This document shows, piece after piece, positions 32,338-42,848 of a stretch of DNA of 64,000 nucleotides. Where the stretch lies: the NCBI GenBank assembly GCA_963698085.1, contig OY969122.1, positions 1,922,001 through 1,986,000 of the forward strand, read 5' to 3'. Under the pieces are notes generated by a model. The model was not told the origin of the DNA. It did not search any database and saw nothing but the letters and a program-made list of their open reading frames with translations. The DNA comes from VRUE01 sp963698085 (lineage in GTDB: Bacteria > Actinomycetota > Thermoleophilia > Solirubrobacterales > 70-9). How positions within the stretch are numbered: position 1 is the first letter of the stretch; every line of letters begins with the position of its first letter. A program made the translations under genes and the position numbers.

Positions 32338-35300
32338 AGGCAGCGAAGGCTTTGGCAGCCCTGCTCGGCACCGCGATCCTCGCCGGCCTCATCGGTGCCC
32401 CCGCGGCACCGGCCGCCGCGACCCCCGTCCCCGCCTACGCCATCCAGTCCCTGGCGGTGCCGACCAACTTCGCCCCCGACAGCAAAGCCGCCTACCAGGT
32501 CTTCGTCACCAACAGCGGCGCCAAAACCACCGACCAGAGCGAGATCACGATCACCGACACGCTGCCGGCCGGGCTCGAGGTGGAGAAAGTCCAGCTCTCC
32601 GGACCGCGGCAGATCGGCCAGGACATCAGCCAAGGCTGCGAAGTCGATGTGGTGGGCGAGATCAGCACCGTGACCTGCAAAGTCACCGATGCGCTGCGGC
32701 CCGAGGCCGAGCCGGCGAAACTCCTCCCGACCAACGGGCTGAACCTGGAGATCCGGGTGGTGGTGCCGGCCGATGCGGCGGGGACGTTGGTCAACAAAGT
32801 GCAGGTCGAAGGCGGTGGGGCAGCGCCGGCCACGGCGGAAGTCGAGAACCAGGCAAGCGAAGAGGACGCCCCAGCCGGCTTCGCCGAATTCGAGGCCGAG
32901 CTGACCGGCCCCGACGGTCTGCCGGTCAGCGCCGCCGCCTCCCATCCCTACCAGTACACGACCACCTTCGCGGTCAACACGATGTCCTCCCCGCCGGGCT
33001 CCGCGGCCCCTGTCGTACCCGCAGAAGGCGACCTGAAGGACATCGAGGTGGCGCTGCCGCCGGGTCTGGCGGCCAACCCGACGGCGATCGATCGCTGCAG
33101 CGCACAGGACTTCATCACGGTCAAAGCGATCAACGTGCCCCCAGAAGGCGACGTGCGCCCCAACCAGTGCCCACCGGGCTCGGCGGTGGGGGTGGCGATC
33201 GTCGAGCTGCTGGAAGGCAAAGGCGGCCTGCGCAAGTTCCCGATCTACAACCTGATCCCGCCGAAAGGCATGCCCGCCCAGCTCGGCTTCCAGATCCTAG
33301 GCGCCCCCGTCTACATCAACACCAAGATCAGAAGCGAGGGCGACTACGCGGCGATCGGCTACCTCGACAAGGTGACCGAGGCAGAACGGGTGACGGCCTC
33401 GCGGGTCTTCATCTGGGGCACGCCGTGGGAGCAAAGCCACGATCAGGTGCGGGGCAGATGCGCGCAAACGGTCGAGCTGTGCCCGGTGATCGGCACGCCG
33501 CGGCCCTTCCTGCGGCTGCCGAGCAGCTGCGAGCGCCCGCTGCTTACGACGATGACCTACACCACCTGGGCGCAGCCGCCGACCGGCGCCTCGGCGGCCT
33601 TCGAAGAACCGGCGCCGACCGAATGCGAGGCACCGCCCTTTGACCCCGAGATCGAAGCCAAGCCGACGACCAACGTCGCCGATGCCCCCTCGGGCCTGCA
33701 CTTCAACCTGCACCTGCCGCAGAAAGCAAACGAAGACCCAGAAGGGCTGGGGCAGGCCGACCTGCGGGACGCGACCGTCACCCTGCCCGAGGGCTTCCTG
33801 GTCAATCCCTCCTCGGCCACTGGTCGCGAGGCCTGCTCATTGACTCAGATCGGCTACCAGGGCTTCAAAGAAGGCAAACCGAGCTTCTCAGCCGAGCCCC
33901 CCAACTGCCCCGACGCCGCCAAGGTCGGCACGGTGCAGGTAGTGGCCCCGGCGGTGGACCACCCCCTGCCCGGAGCCGTCTACCTGGCAACCCCCCACCA
34001 GAACCCCTTCAACAGCCTGATAGCCATCTACATCACGGTCTCAGACCCCCAGACCGGGGTGGTGGTGAAGCTGGCCGGCGAGGTCAGCCCCGACCCGGTG
34101 ACGGGACAGCTGAGCACGACGGTGAGGCAGAGCCCCCAGGTCCCCTTCGAAGACTTCCAGCTCGACTTCTTCGAAGGCGCCAGAGCACCGCTCAGGACCC
34201 CGGCCACCTGCGGCACCCACACGACGACCAGCTCCTTGAAGCCCTGGAGCGCCCCTGCCTTCGGTCCCAACGCGACCCCATCGGACTCCTTCCAGATCAC
34301 CCAGGCCCCGGGCGGGGGCGCCTGCCCGACCAGCCCCGGCGCCCAACCCAACGGCCCGAGCTTTGAAGCCGGCACCGAGGCCCCCCTGGCTGCCGCCTAC
34401 AGCCCCTTTGTCCTAAAGCTCGCAAGAGCCGACGGCTCCCAGGAACTGAAGGGCATAGACCTGACCCTGCCGCCGGGCCTGACCGGCAAGCTGGCGGGCC
34501 TCTCCTACTGCTCAGAGGACGCTCTTGCCGCAGCTGCATCGAAGAGCGGCAAAGCCGAGCAAGCGAGCCCAAGCTGCCCGCAATCCTCAGAGCTAGGCAC
34601 CGTCACCGTAGCCGCAGGAGCGGGCCCGGCCCCCTACCACGCCCAGGGCAAGGCCTACCTGGCAGGCCCCTACAAAGGCGCGCCGATAAGCATGGCCGTG
34701 ATCACCCCGGCGGTCGCAGGGCCCTTCGACCTCGGCACTGTCGTGGTCAGAGCCGCTTTCCAGATCGACCCCGAAACCACCCGCATCAGAGCCGTCTCAG
34801 ACCCCCTGCCGACGATCCTCGAGGGCATCCCCTTGGACGTCAGGAGCATCAACCTGCGGGTCGACCGCGACCGCTTCACCCTCAACCCGACCTCCTGCGA
34901 AGAGAAGGCATTCTCCGGCCAAGCGCTATCGGTGCTGAACCAGGCAGCACCTCTCTCCAGCCGCTTCCAGGTAGGCGGCTGCCAAGAGCTCTCCTTCAAG
35001 CCGAAGCTCTCCCTGCGGCTGAAGGGCGGCACCAGGCGAGGCGATCACCCCGCCTTCACCGCGACCCTGAAGATGCCCGCAGGGGGAGCCAACATCGCCA
35101 AGGCGTCAGTCGCCCTGCCGCGCTCGGCCTTCCTCGACCAGGCCCACATCAGGACGATCTGCACCCGCGTGCAGTTCGCCGCAGGCGCCTGTCCCAAGGG
35201 ATCGGTCTACGGCCATGCGAAGGCCTGGACGCCGCTTCTGGACCAACCATTAGAGGGCCCGGTCTACCTGCGCAGCTCAGACAACCTCCTGCCGGACCTG

Positions 35301-35600
35301 GTCGCAGACCTAAACGGCCAGATCCACGTCGTCCTGCACGGCAAAACCGACTCGATCAGGGGTGGGATCAGAAACACCTTCGAAGGCGTCCCCGACGCCC
35401 CCGCCTCCAAATTCACCCTCAGCCTCAAAGGCGGCAAACGAGGCCTCCTGGTCAACAGCCGCAATATCTGCAAAGGCAAGAACCGCGCCACCGCGATCTT
35501 CACCGCCCACAGCGGCAAGGTGAGCGAGTTCAGGCCGCAGTTGAAGGCGAAGTGCGGGGGGAAGGGTCGGAAGCGCGGCGCTCTTGGGCCCGGCCGATGA
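32334..35600 (+). CDS. B2: secreted DUF11-like protein with four two-Cys modules
   Basis: A 1,088-aa protein starting at the ATG that overlaps the A2 stop. It has a signal peptide, then a DUF11-like domain (VFVTNSGAKTTDQSEITITD, then TLPAGLEVEKV). Four degenerate modules follow, each with an LP-x-G-x start, a Cys, a C-P-x-x-S/A-x-x-G segment and mostly a G-x-(V/A)-Y-L end. The C-terminus is Lys/Arg-rich (KAKCGGKGRKRGALG). Large parts are identical at DNA level to B1 at an offset of 7,142 bp. The function is unknown; secretion and structural repeats suggest an envelope or matrix protein. Confidence 0.82.
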   Translation: MKAAKALAALLGTAILAGLIGAPAAPAAATPVPAYAIQSLAVPTNFAPDSKAAYQVFVTNSGAKTTDQSEITITDTLPAGLEVEKVQLSGPRQIGQDISQGCEVDVVGEISTVTCKVTDALRPEAEPAKLLPTNGLNLEIRVVVPADAAGTLVNKVQVEGGGAAPATAEVENQASEEDAPAGFAEFEAELTGPDGLPVSAAASHPYQYTTTFAVNTMSSPPGSAAPVVPAEGDLKDIEVALPPGLAANPTAIDRCSAQDFITVKAINVPPEGDVRPNQCPPGSAVGVAIVELLEGKGGLRKFPIYNLIPPKGMPAQLGFQILGAPVYINTKIRSEGDYAAIGYLDKVTEAERVTASRVFIWGTPWEQSHDQVRGRCAQTVELCPVIGTPRPFLRLPSSCERPLLTTMTYTTWAQPPTGASAAFEEPAPTECEAPPFDPEIEAKPTTNVADAPSGLHFNLHLPQKANEDPEGLGQADLRDATVTLPEGFLVNPSSATGREACSLTQIGYQGFKEGKPSFSAEPPNCPDAAKVGTVQVVAPAVDHPLPGAVYLATPHQNPFNSLIAIYITVSDPQTGVVVKLAGEVSPDPVTGQLSTTVRQSPQVPFEDFQLDFFEGARAPLRTPATCGTHTTTSSLKPWSAPAFGPNATPSDSFQITQAPGGGACPTSPGAQPNGPSFEAGTEAPLAAAYSPFVLKLARADGSQELKGIDLTLPPGLTGKLAGLSYCSEDALAAAASKSGKAEQASPSCPQSSELGTVTVAAGAGPAPYHAQGKAYLAGPYKGAPISMAVITPAVAGPFDLGTVVVRAAFQIDPETTRIRAVSDPLPTILEGIPLDVRSINLRVDRDRFTLNPTSCEEKAFSGQALSVLNQAAPLSSRFQVGGCQELSFKPKLSLRLKGGTRRGDHPAFTATLKMPAGGANIAKASVALPRSAFLDQAHIRTICTRVQFAAGACPKGSVYGHAKAWTPLLDQPLEGPVYLRSSDNLLPDLVADLNGQIHVVLHGKTDSIRGGIRNTFEGVPDAPASKFTLSLKGGKRGLLVNSRNICKGKNRATAIFTAHSGKVSEFRPQLKAKCGGKGRKRGALGPGR

Positions 35601-35640
35601 AACGGCTGAGGCAACCGATGAAACGCAGAAAAGGGTCCCC

Positions 35641-38600
35641 ATGAGACACCACGGGCCGATCGGCCTGGCGATCTCCTGTTTGGCCCTCATTGCCTTCGTC
35701 CCCACCGCCGAGGCCGAGCTCAGCATCTGCACCCCCGGTACGACCGCCGGCAAATGCGAAACCCCCCAGGGCGTCGCGGTAGACAACGAAACCGGCCGCC
35801 TCTACGTCGCCGACCGCGGCAACAACCGCATCGACGTCTTCGAGTCCGACGGCACCTTCGTCATGGCCTTCGGCTGGGGCGTCGATACCGGCGCCAGCGA
35901 ATTCCAAACCTGCACCACGGCCTCGACCTGCAACCCGGGCATCGCCGGCTCGGGAGCGGGCCAGTTCTCATCCCCTAGCTGGATTGCTGTCGACAACGAC
36001 ACCACCAGCCCCTCCCAACACGACGTCTACGTCGGCACCGACAGCTTCCGCGTGCAGAAGTTCAGCCCAGCCGGTGAATTCATCGAAGCCCTCGGCGAAA
36101 AAGGAAAAGGCCCCTGTCAGTTCGAACGCCAAAGCGACCCGATTGCCGTCGGTCCCAAAGGCAACCTCTACATCGCCGACAGCTACGTGGAAGGAGCGCC
36201 CAACTTCCGCAGCCGCATCGTCGTCTTCGACTCCGCGGGCAACTGCCTGGCAGGAGAGGAAATAGACCCGCTCTTCGAAGGTCAGCAGCAGACGATCCGC
36301 AGCTTCGCCGTCGACTCGAAAGGCAACTTTTACGTGACGGTCGAAGGCGACGGCGGGGCGCTCCGCAAATACGAGTCGAGCGGGGCGTTCCTCTACCAGC
36401 TCGAGAACTTCGAAACCAACGGCCTCGCGGTCGACGCCTCCGACAACGTCTTTGCCCGGCAGCGTGGGGAAAGCGTGGTGCCGCCGACCACGATCATCAA
36501 CCTCTTCACCAAGTACTCTCCCAGCGGAGCCACCCTTCAGAGGTTCCGCTATGCGCCAGGCAGCATCCCCGGTCTCCCGAGCCTTGCCGCCCACTCCAGC
36601 CCCGATGGCGACTTTTACGCCGGTGACGGAGCGGGCTCAGCAGTAACCGAAGTCAAGTACCTCTCCCTCCCCCCCGCGGGCCCAGTCCTCTTCCCCGCTC
36701 CCTGCAAAGTAAAACCAAGCACCCTCGGCAACACCAAAGCCACCCTCCTCGCCGAAGTAAACCCGGAGGGCAAAGCGACCACCTTCCACTTCCAGTACGT
36801 CGATCAGAAAAGCTTTGAAGACGAAGGCGGCTTCGAAAGCCCGAACACGGTGGAAACCCCCGAGAGCGCATCGATCGGCTCTGACTTCGAACTGCACGAG
36901 GCAAGCGCCCAGACGGGCGTTCTCGTGCCGGAAACCAAATACCGCTGCCGGGTCATCGCCACCAACGCCGATGCCAGCGTAACCGGAGAAGCGGGCTCCT
37001 TCACCACGCTCGAGCCGCTTGAAATTGGCGATACCACGGTCTCAAGCGTCGGCACCGAAGCCGCGACCCTGAACGCCACCGTCAACCCGCTCGGCATCCC
37101 CACCACCGGCTACTTCGAATACGTCGAGGAAGCCACCTACCTCAAAGACATCGCCGAACTGGGACCCGACCACGGCTTTGACCACGCGAGCAAAGCGCCG
37201 AACGTAGACGAAGGCGAGGAACCGATCGACTATGGCGCCGCGGAAAGCTTCAAATTGGGCTCCGCACTGTTGACCGGCTTGAAACCGGGCACCTCCTACC
37301 GCTTCCGCATCGTCGCCACCGACTCCCTGATCGCCCCCGATCCCCCGCCCAACGAGGTCATAGGCCCGACCGAGTCCTTCCGCGCCTTCAACCCGGGAAC
37401 CGAAGGGCTGCCCGACGACCGCGCCTATGAGATGGTCTCCCCGGCGCAGAAGAACAGCGCCGAAGTGGCGGTGCCGGGCAACGCGGGCGGCTTCACTGAG
37501 CCGAGGACGATCCGCATCCAAGCCGGCGCCACCTCGGGCGAAGCGGTCACCTACACCTCCTGGACCTCCTTCGGGGATGCCGAGGGCGCCCCGGCGACCA
37601 ACCAGTACCTCTCCAAGCGCAGCGAAGGCGGATGGGAGACCGAGAACATCTCTCCCTTCGGCTTCCTCCTCAACGCCATAGCGCCACCCTTCACCGGCTT
37701 CACCCCGGACCTCCGCTTCGGCGCGATGAAGATGAACGAACCGGCGCTGACCCCCGACTGCGCGGAAGGCTCTGCCAACCTCTACCTGCGAGACAACGAG
37801 GGCGGGACTCTCTCGTGCCTCACCCCGACGCCGAACAGCCCCTCCTCAGAGAACTGCTTCACTTTCGCCGGGGCAAGTGAAGACGGCAGCCGCGCGTTCT
37901 TCGCCTCCAACGTCCCATATGCCGGGGCGCCGGCAGGAGAAGGTTGGAGCCTCTATGAATGGTCGACGGCCGAAGGGCTGCGGGCGGCGAGCGTCCTGCC
38001 GGGTGAGAGCGAACCGGTCGCCCCGAGCGAAAGAACCGTCTTCGGCACCCCCGTAATCGGCGGTTTGAGCGCGAACTGTCAGACCGGCCTGTCGACCATG
38101 CGCCACGTGGTCTCCGCCGACGGCTCGAGAGCGATCTGGACCTACGCCGGCGACGAATACAAAGTCGACAAAAAAGACAAAGAACCGTGCGAACCCGCTC
38201 AGTTAGAAGCGGAATGCGAAATTGTCGAGGAACCGCTCCTCGTCCGCGTCGGCGGCAGCGAAACGATCCAACTCGACAAAGTGCAATCGGGCGGCGGCAA
38301 ACCGGGTAACGGCGTCTTCTGGGCCGCCAGCGCCGACGGCTCGGTCATCTACTTCACCGACGAGAACAGGCTGATCTCCGGCTCCAAATCAGAACCGGGA
38401 GAACCAGACCTCTACCGCTATGAGTTCGGCAAAGCCGCCCCGCTGACCAACCTGACCAAAGGCAGCATGCCCGGCGACGTGCAAGGCGTGGTCGGGGCAA
38501 GCGAGGACGGCTCCCACGTCTACTTCGTCGCCGCCGCGGCGCTGAGCGGCGAAGAAGAAAACGACGCCGGGCAGAAAGCAAAAGAAGGCGCCAACAACCT

Positions 38601-39576
38601 CTACCTCCACCACGAAGGCAAAACCAGCTTCATCGCGACCCTCGGTAGCGAAGACTTCACCGTCTGGAGCGAACAGCCGCAGAGCCTCTACGCCCGCGTC
38701 TCCCCCGACGGCCGCCACCTGGCCTTCCTCTCCTTCGAGGCCAAAGCGCTGGTCGGCTATGACAACACGCTTGCCGAGGAGACGATCACCGGCGGGCAGC
38801 ACTGCGATTGGGACCCCGTCGATAAGAAATTCACCGGCAGCCCCCTCTGCGCGCAGGCCTTCGTCTACGACGCCGAGGCAAACGAGCTGACCTGCGCCTC
38901 CTGCAACCCCTCCGGCTCCCGGCCCCTGGGGCCGACCCTGTTGCCGGGCTGGACCAACGTCTACGAAGGACCGCGCTACCTCTCTGAGGACGGCTCGCGG
39001 GTGTTCTTCGAAACCTACGACGCGCTCCTACCCTCAGACCAGAACCTCAAGCGCGACGTCTATCAGTTCGAGCTCGCGGGCAAGGGCACCTGCAGCAGCG
39101 AAAGCCCCTCTTTCGATCCCGTCTCGGGCGGCTGCCACTCGATCATTTCAGGCGGCAAAAGCACGGATGAAAGCTATCTCGTCGACGCCTCGGCAAACGG
39201 TCGCGACGTCTTCTTCTCCACCCGCCGCTCCCTGGTCGGCTGGGACACCAACGAAGACTACGACGTCTACGACGCCCGCGAAGGGGGCGGCTTCCCCGAG
39301 CCGCCACCGCCTTCCCCGATCTGTGAGGGCGAGGGCTGCCTGTCGCCTGTCCCGACCCCGCCGAGCACTTCCTCACCCGCCACCCCGCGCTGGCAGGGTC
39401 CCGGAAACGTCCGTGAGCTCTGCCCCAAAGGCAAAGCAAACCGCAAAGGCCGCTGTGTGAGCCCTCGCCCACGTTGCGCCAGAGGCAAGGTGCGCCGCAA
39501 GGCGCGCTGCGTCAAACCCGGGCGTAAAGGCAAACCGCAGCGCAAGCGAGCGTCTCACGAGTGGACGGCGGCATGA
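35641..39576 (+). CDS. A3: secreted NHL / Fn3-like / PD40 protein with basic Cys tail
   Basis: A 1,311-aa protein. ATG 35641 is chosen because AAAAGGG lies just upstream and a clean signal peptide follows (HGPIGLAISCLALIAFVP, ending AEA|ELSIC); the frame extends to a TTG at 35584. Architecture as in A1: NHL repeats, two Fn3-like repeats, PD40 propeller, Pro-rich linker, and C-terminal motifs CPKGKANRKGRC and CARGKVRRKARC. It differs from A1/A2 by a charged insertion at about 38145-38235 with two extra Cys (EPCEPAQLEAECEIVEE) in the propeller. The stop overlaps the B3 start (ATGA). Confidence 0.85.
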   Translation: MRHHGPIGLAISCLALIAFVPTAEAELSICTPGTTAGKCETPQGVAVDNETGRLYVADRGNNRIDVFESDGTFVMAFGWGVDTGASEFQTCTTASTCNPGIAGSGAGQFSSPSWIAVDNDTTSPSQHDVYVGTDSFRVQKFSPAGEFIEALGEKGKGPCQFERQSDPIAVGPKGNLYIADSYVEGAPNFRSRIVVFDSAGNCLAGEEIDPLFEGQQQTIRSFAVDSKGNFYVTVEGDGGALRKYESSGAFLYQLENFETNGLAVDASDNVFARQRGESVVPPTTIINLFTKYSPSGATLQRFRYAPGSIPGLPSLAAHSSPDGDFYAGDGAGSAVTEVKYLSLPPAGPVLFPAPCKVKPSTLGNTKATLLAEVNPEGKATTFHFQYVDQKSFEDEGGFESPNTVETPESASIGSDFELHEASAQTGVLVPETKYRCRVIATNADASVTGEAGSFTTLEPLEIGDTTVSSVGTEAATLNATVNPLGIPTTGYFEYVEEATYLKDIAELGPDHGFDHASKAPNVDEGEEPIDYGAAESFKLGSALLTGLKPGTSYRFRIVATDSLIAPDPPPNEVIGPTESFRAFNPGTEGLPDDRAYEMVSPAQKNSAEVAVPGNAGGFTEPRTIRIQAGATSGEAVTYTSWTSFGDAEGAPATNQYLSKRSEGGWETENISPFGFLLNAIAPPFTGFTPDLRFGAMKMNEPALTPDCAEGSANLYLRDNEGGTLSCLTPTPNSPSSENCFTFAGASEDGSRAFFASNVPYAGAPAGEGWSLYEWSTAEGLRAASVLPGESEPVAPSERTVFGTPVIGGLSANCQTGLSTMRHVVSADGSRAIWTYAGDEYKVDKKDKEPCEPAQLEAECEIVEEPLLVRVGGSETIQLDKVQSGGGKPGNGVFWAASADGSVIYFTDENRLISGSKSEPGEPDLYRYEFGKAAPLTNLTKGSMPGDVQGVVGASEDGSHVYFVAAAALSGEEENDAGQKAKEGANNLYLHHEGKTSFIATLGSEDFTVWSEQPQSLYARVSPDGRHLAFLSFEAKALVGYDNTLAEETITGGQHCDWDPVDKKFTGSPLCAQAFVYDAEANELTCASCNPSGSRPLGPTLLPGWTNVYEGPRYLSEDGSRVFFETYDALLPSDQNLKRDVYQFELAGKGTCSSESPSFDPVSGGCHSIISGGKSTDESYLVDASANGRDVFFSTRRSLVGWDTNEDYDVYDAREGGGFPEPPPPSPICEGEGCLSPVPTPPSTSSPATPRWQGPGNVRELCPKGKANRKGRCVSPRPRCARGKVRRKARCVKPGRKGKPQRKRASHEWTAA

Positions 39577-42500
39577 TGACGGCGCGAAAGACACTGGCGG
39601 CCTTGCTCGGCGCCGCGATCCTCAGCGGCCTCGTCGCTACTCCCGGGGCGTTTGCCGCGACACCTGCCCCCGCATGGAGCATCCAGTCTCTGGCGGCGCC
39701 GACCAACTTCAAGCCAGGTGATGAAAGCGGTATCGCCCATTACCAGGTTTTCATCACCAACAGCGGTGCCAAAACGACCGACCAGAGCGAGATCACGATC
39801 ATCGACACCCTGCCAGCCGGACTTGAGGTGAAAGAAGTCAGTCTCTCTCCACCGCGGCGCTCCGCTCAGAACATCGGCAAAGGATGCGAAACCGATGTGG
39901 TTGACGAAGTCAGCATCGTGACCTGCAAAGTCACCGACGCGCTTTTCCCCGAAGTCGAACCGGCGAAGCTCTTCCCGGGCAACGCGCTGTATCTGGAGAT
40001 CCGGGTGGAGATCCCCCCCGACGCAGCGGGCACGCTGGTCAACAAAGTGCAGGTCGAAGGCGGAGGAGCCGCGACGGCCGTCGCGGAAGCAGAGAACCAG
40101 GTGAGCGAAGAGGATGTCCCCGCGGGCTTTACGGAATTCAAGGCCGAGCTGGCCGGACCCGACGGGCTACCGGTAGGAGCCGCCGCTTCCCATCCCTACC
40201 AGTACACGACCTCTTTCGCGGTCAACCTGGTGCCTTCCCCGCCGGGCTCCTCGTTTGCCTTTGTGCCCGCCGAAGGCGACCTGAAGGAAATCGAGGTGGC
40301 GCTTCCGCCAGGGCTGGCGGGTAACCCGACGGCGATCAATCGCTGCAGCAGGCAGCAGTTCAACACGGAACACCCAGTCTTCGCGCCTAAAATAGGCGAT
40401 TTCGTCCGTCTGAACGATTGCCCAGTTGGCTCAGCGGTGGGAGTGGCGATCGTACAGCAACTGGAAGGGTCCGGGGCGCTCAGCCTCCAACGCCCGATCT
40501 ACAACCTGATCCCCCCACCGGGAATGCCCGCCCAGCTCGGGTTCCTGATCCTAGGTGCCCCCGTCTACATCAACACCAAGCTCAGAAGCGAGGGCGACTA
40601 TGGCATCACTGCTTACCTGAAGGAAGTGACCGAGGCCCAGCGGGTGACGGCCTCACGGATCATGGTCTGGGGTACTCCCTGGGACGAGAGCCACGATCCG
40701 GTGCGGGCGGAATGCCTGGCGATGTTCGAGCTGTGCCCAGTCGAAGGCACGCCGCGCCCCTTCCTGCGCCTGCCAAGCAGCTGTGAGAACCCGCTGCTGA
40801 CGACGATGACCTACACCACCTGGGCGCAGCCGCCGACCGGCGCCTCCGCGGCCTTTGAAGAACCGGCGCCGACCGAATGCGAGGCGCCGCCCTTTGACCC
40901 CGAGATCGAAGCCAAGCCGACGACCAACGTCGCCGACTCGCCAAGCGGCCTGCACTTCAACCTTCACCTGCCGCAAAAAGAGAACGAAGACCCCGAAGGG
41001 CTGGGCGAGGCCGATCTGCGCGACGCGACCGTCACCCTGCCCGAGGGCTTCCTGGTCAACCCTTCTTCCGCTAACGGGCGAGAGGTCTGCTCCCTGGCCC
41101 AGATCGGCTACCAGGGCTTCAAAGAAGGCAAACCGAGCTTCTCCGCCGAGCCCCCTAACTGCCCTGATGCCGCCAAGGTCGGCACGGTCGAGGTCACCGC
41201 CCCGGCGGTGGACCACCCCCTGCCGGGAGCCGTCTACCTGGCAACCCCCCACGAGAATCCCTTCAACAGCCTGATAGCCATCTACATCACCGTCTCAGAC
41301 CCCCAGACCGGGGTGGTGGTGAAGCTGGCGGGCGAGGTCGAACCGGACCCGGTGACGGGACAGCTCAGCACGACTGTGAAGCAGAGCCCCCAGGTCCCCT
41401 TCGAAGACTTCCAGCTCGACTTCTTCGAAGGCGCCAGAGCACCGCTCAGGACCCCGGCGACCTGCGGCACCCACACGACGACCAGCTCGCTGAAGCCCTG
41501 GAGCGCTCCTGCATCGGGTCCAAACGCCACCCCTTCAGACTCCTTCCAGATCACCCAGGCCCCAGGAGGCGGAAGCTGCCCGACCAGCCCCGGCGCCCAA
41601 CCCAACGGCCCGAGCTTTGAAGCCGGCACCGAGGCCCCCCTGGCTGCCGCCTACAGCCCCTTTGTCCTAAAGCTCGCAAGAGCCGACGGCTCCCAGGAAC
41701 TGAAGGGCATAGACCTGACCCTGCCGCCGGGCCTGACCGGCAAGCTGGCCGGCCTCTCCTACTGCCCAGACGGCGCTCTGGCCGGAGCGGCGTCAAAGAG
41801 CGGCAAAGCCGAGCAGCAGAGCCCCTCCTGCCCGTCGAGCTCGGAGATCGGCACCGTCACCGTAGCCGCAGGAGCGGGCCCGGCCCCCTACCACGCCCAG
41901 GGCAAGGCCTACCTCTCAGGCCCCTACAAAGGCGCGCCGATAAGCATGGCCGTGATCACCCCGGCGGTCGCAGGGCCCTTCGACCTCGGCACGGTCGTGG
42001 TCAGAGCGGCTTTCCAGATCGACCCCGAAACCACCCGCATCAGAGCCGTCTCAGACCCCCTGCCGACGATCCTCGAGGGCATCCCCTTGGACGTCAGGAG
42101 CATCAACCTGCGGGTCGACCGCGACCGCTTCACCCTCAACCCGACCTCCTGCGAAGAGAAGGCATTCTCCGGCCAAGCGCTATCGGTGCTGAACCAGGCA
42201 GCACCTCTCTCCAGCCGCTTCCAGGTAGGCGGCTGCCAAGAGCTCTCCTTCAAGCCGAAGCTCTCCCTGCGGCTGAAGGGCGGCACCAGGCGAGGCGATC
42301 ACCCCGCCTTCACCGCGACCCTGAAGATGCCAGAAGGGGGAGCCAACATCGCCAAGGCCCAGGTCGCCCTGCCGCGCTCGGCCTTCCTCGACCAGGCCCA
42401 CATCCGCACGATCTGCACCAGGGTCCAGTTCAACGCCAACGCCTGCCCCAAAGGATCGGTCTACGGCCATGCGAAAGCCTGGACCCCTCTGCTTGACCAA

Positions 42501-42848
42501 CCGCTCGAAGGCCCTGTCTACCTGCGCTCCTCCGACAACCTCCTACCAGACCTGGTCGCAGACCTAAACGGCCAGATCCACGTCGTCCTGCACGGCAAAA
42601 CCGACTCGATCAGGGGCGGGATCAGAAACACCTTCGAAGGCGTCCCCGACGCCCCCGCCTCCAAATTCACCCTCAGCCTCAAAGGCGGCAAACGCGGGCT
42701 CCTGGTCAACAGCCGCAACATCTGCAAAGGCAAGAACAGGGCGACCGCCACCTTCACCGCCCACAGCGGCAAGGTGAGCGAGTTTTGGCCGGTGCTGAGG
42801 GCGAAGTGCAAAGGCAAGAAGGGGAAACAGCACGACCGCAAGCGCTAA
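39573..42848 (+). CDS. B3: secreted DUF11-like protein with four two-Cys modules
   Basis: A 1,091-aa protein starting at the ATG overlapping the A3 stop (a second ATG follows immediately). Signal peptide LAALLGAAILSGLVATPGAF; DUF11-like domain; four modules as in B1/B2; basic end AKCKGKKGKQHDRKR. The 5' half diverges from B1/B2, but about 41.9-42.5 kb is nearly identical in DNA to B1 at 27.5-28.15 kb, including sites where B2 differs. This mosaic pattern points to gene conversion among the copies. Confidence 0.83.
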   Translation: MMTARKTLAALLGAAILSGLVATPGAFAATPAPAWSIQSLAAPTNFKPGDESGIAHYQVFITNSGAKTTDQSEITIIDTLPAGLEVKEVSLSPPRRSAQNIGKGCETDVVDEVSIVTCKVTDALFPEVEPAKLFPGNALYLEIRVEIPPDAAGTLVNKVQVEGGGAATAVAEAENQVSEEDVPAGFTEFKAELAGPDGLPVGAAASHPYQYTTSFAVNLVPSPPGSSFAFVPAEGDLKEIEVALPPGLAGNPTAINRCSRQQFNTEHPVFAPKIGDFVRLNDCPVGSAVGVAIVQQLEGSGALSLQRPIYNLIPPPGMPAQLGFLILGAPVYINTKLRSEGDYGITAYLKEVTEAQRVTASRIMVWGTPWDESHDPVRAECLAMFELCPVEGTPRPFLRLPSSCENPLLTTMTYTTWAQPPTGASAAFEEPAPTECEAPPFDPEIEAKPTTNVADSPSGLHFNLHLPQKENEDPEGLGEADLRDATVTLPEGFLVNPSSANGREVCSLAQIGYQGFKEGKPSFSAEPPNCPDAAKVGTVEVTAPAVDHPLPGAVYLATPHENPFNSLIAIYITVSDPQTGVVVKLAGEVEPDPVTGQLSTTVKQSPQVPFEDFQLDFFEGARAPLRTPATCGTHTTTSSLKPWSAPASGPNATPSDSFQITQAPGGGSCPTSPGAQPNGPSFEAGTEAPLAAAYSPFVLKLARADGSQELKGIDLTLPPGLTGKLAGLSYCPDGALAGAASKSGKAEQQSPSCPSSSEIGTVTVAAGAGPAPYHAQGKAYLSGPYKGAPISMAVITPAVAGPFDLGTVVVRAAFQIDPETTRIRAVSDPLPTILEGIPLDVRSINLRVDRDRFTLNPTSCEEKAFSGQALSVLNQAAPLSSRFQVGGCQELSFKPKLSLRLKGGTRRGDHPAFTATLKMPEGGANIAKAQVALPRSAFLDQAHIRTICTRVQFNANACPKGSVYGHAKAWTPLLDQPLEGPVYLRSSDNLLPDLVADLNGQIHVVLHGKTDSIRGGIRNTFEGVPDAPASKFTLSLKGGKRGLLVNSRNICKGKNRATATFTAHSGKVSEFWPVLRAKCKGKKGKQHDRKR

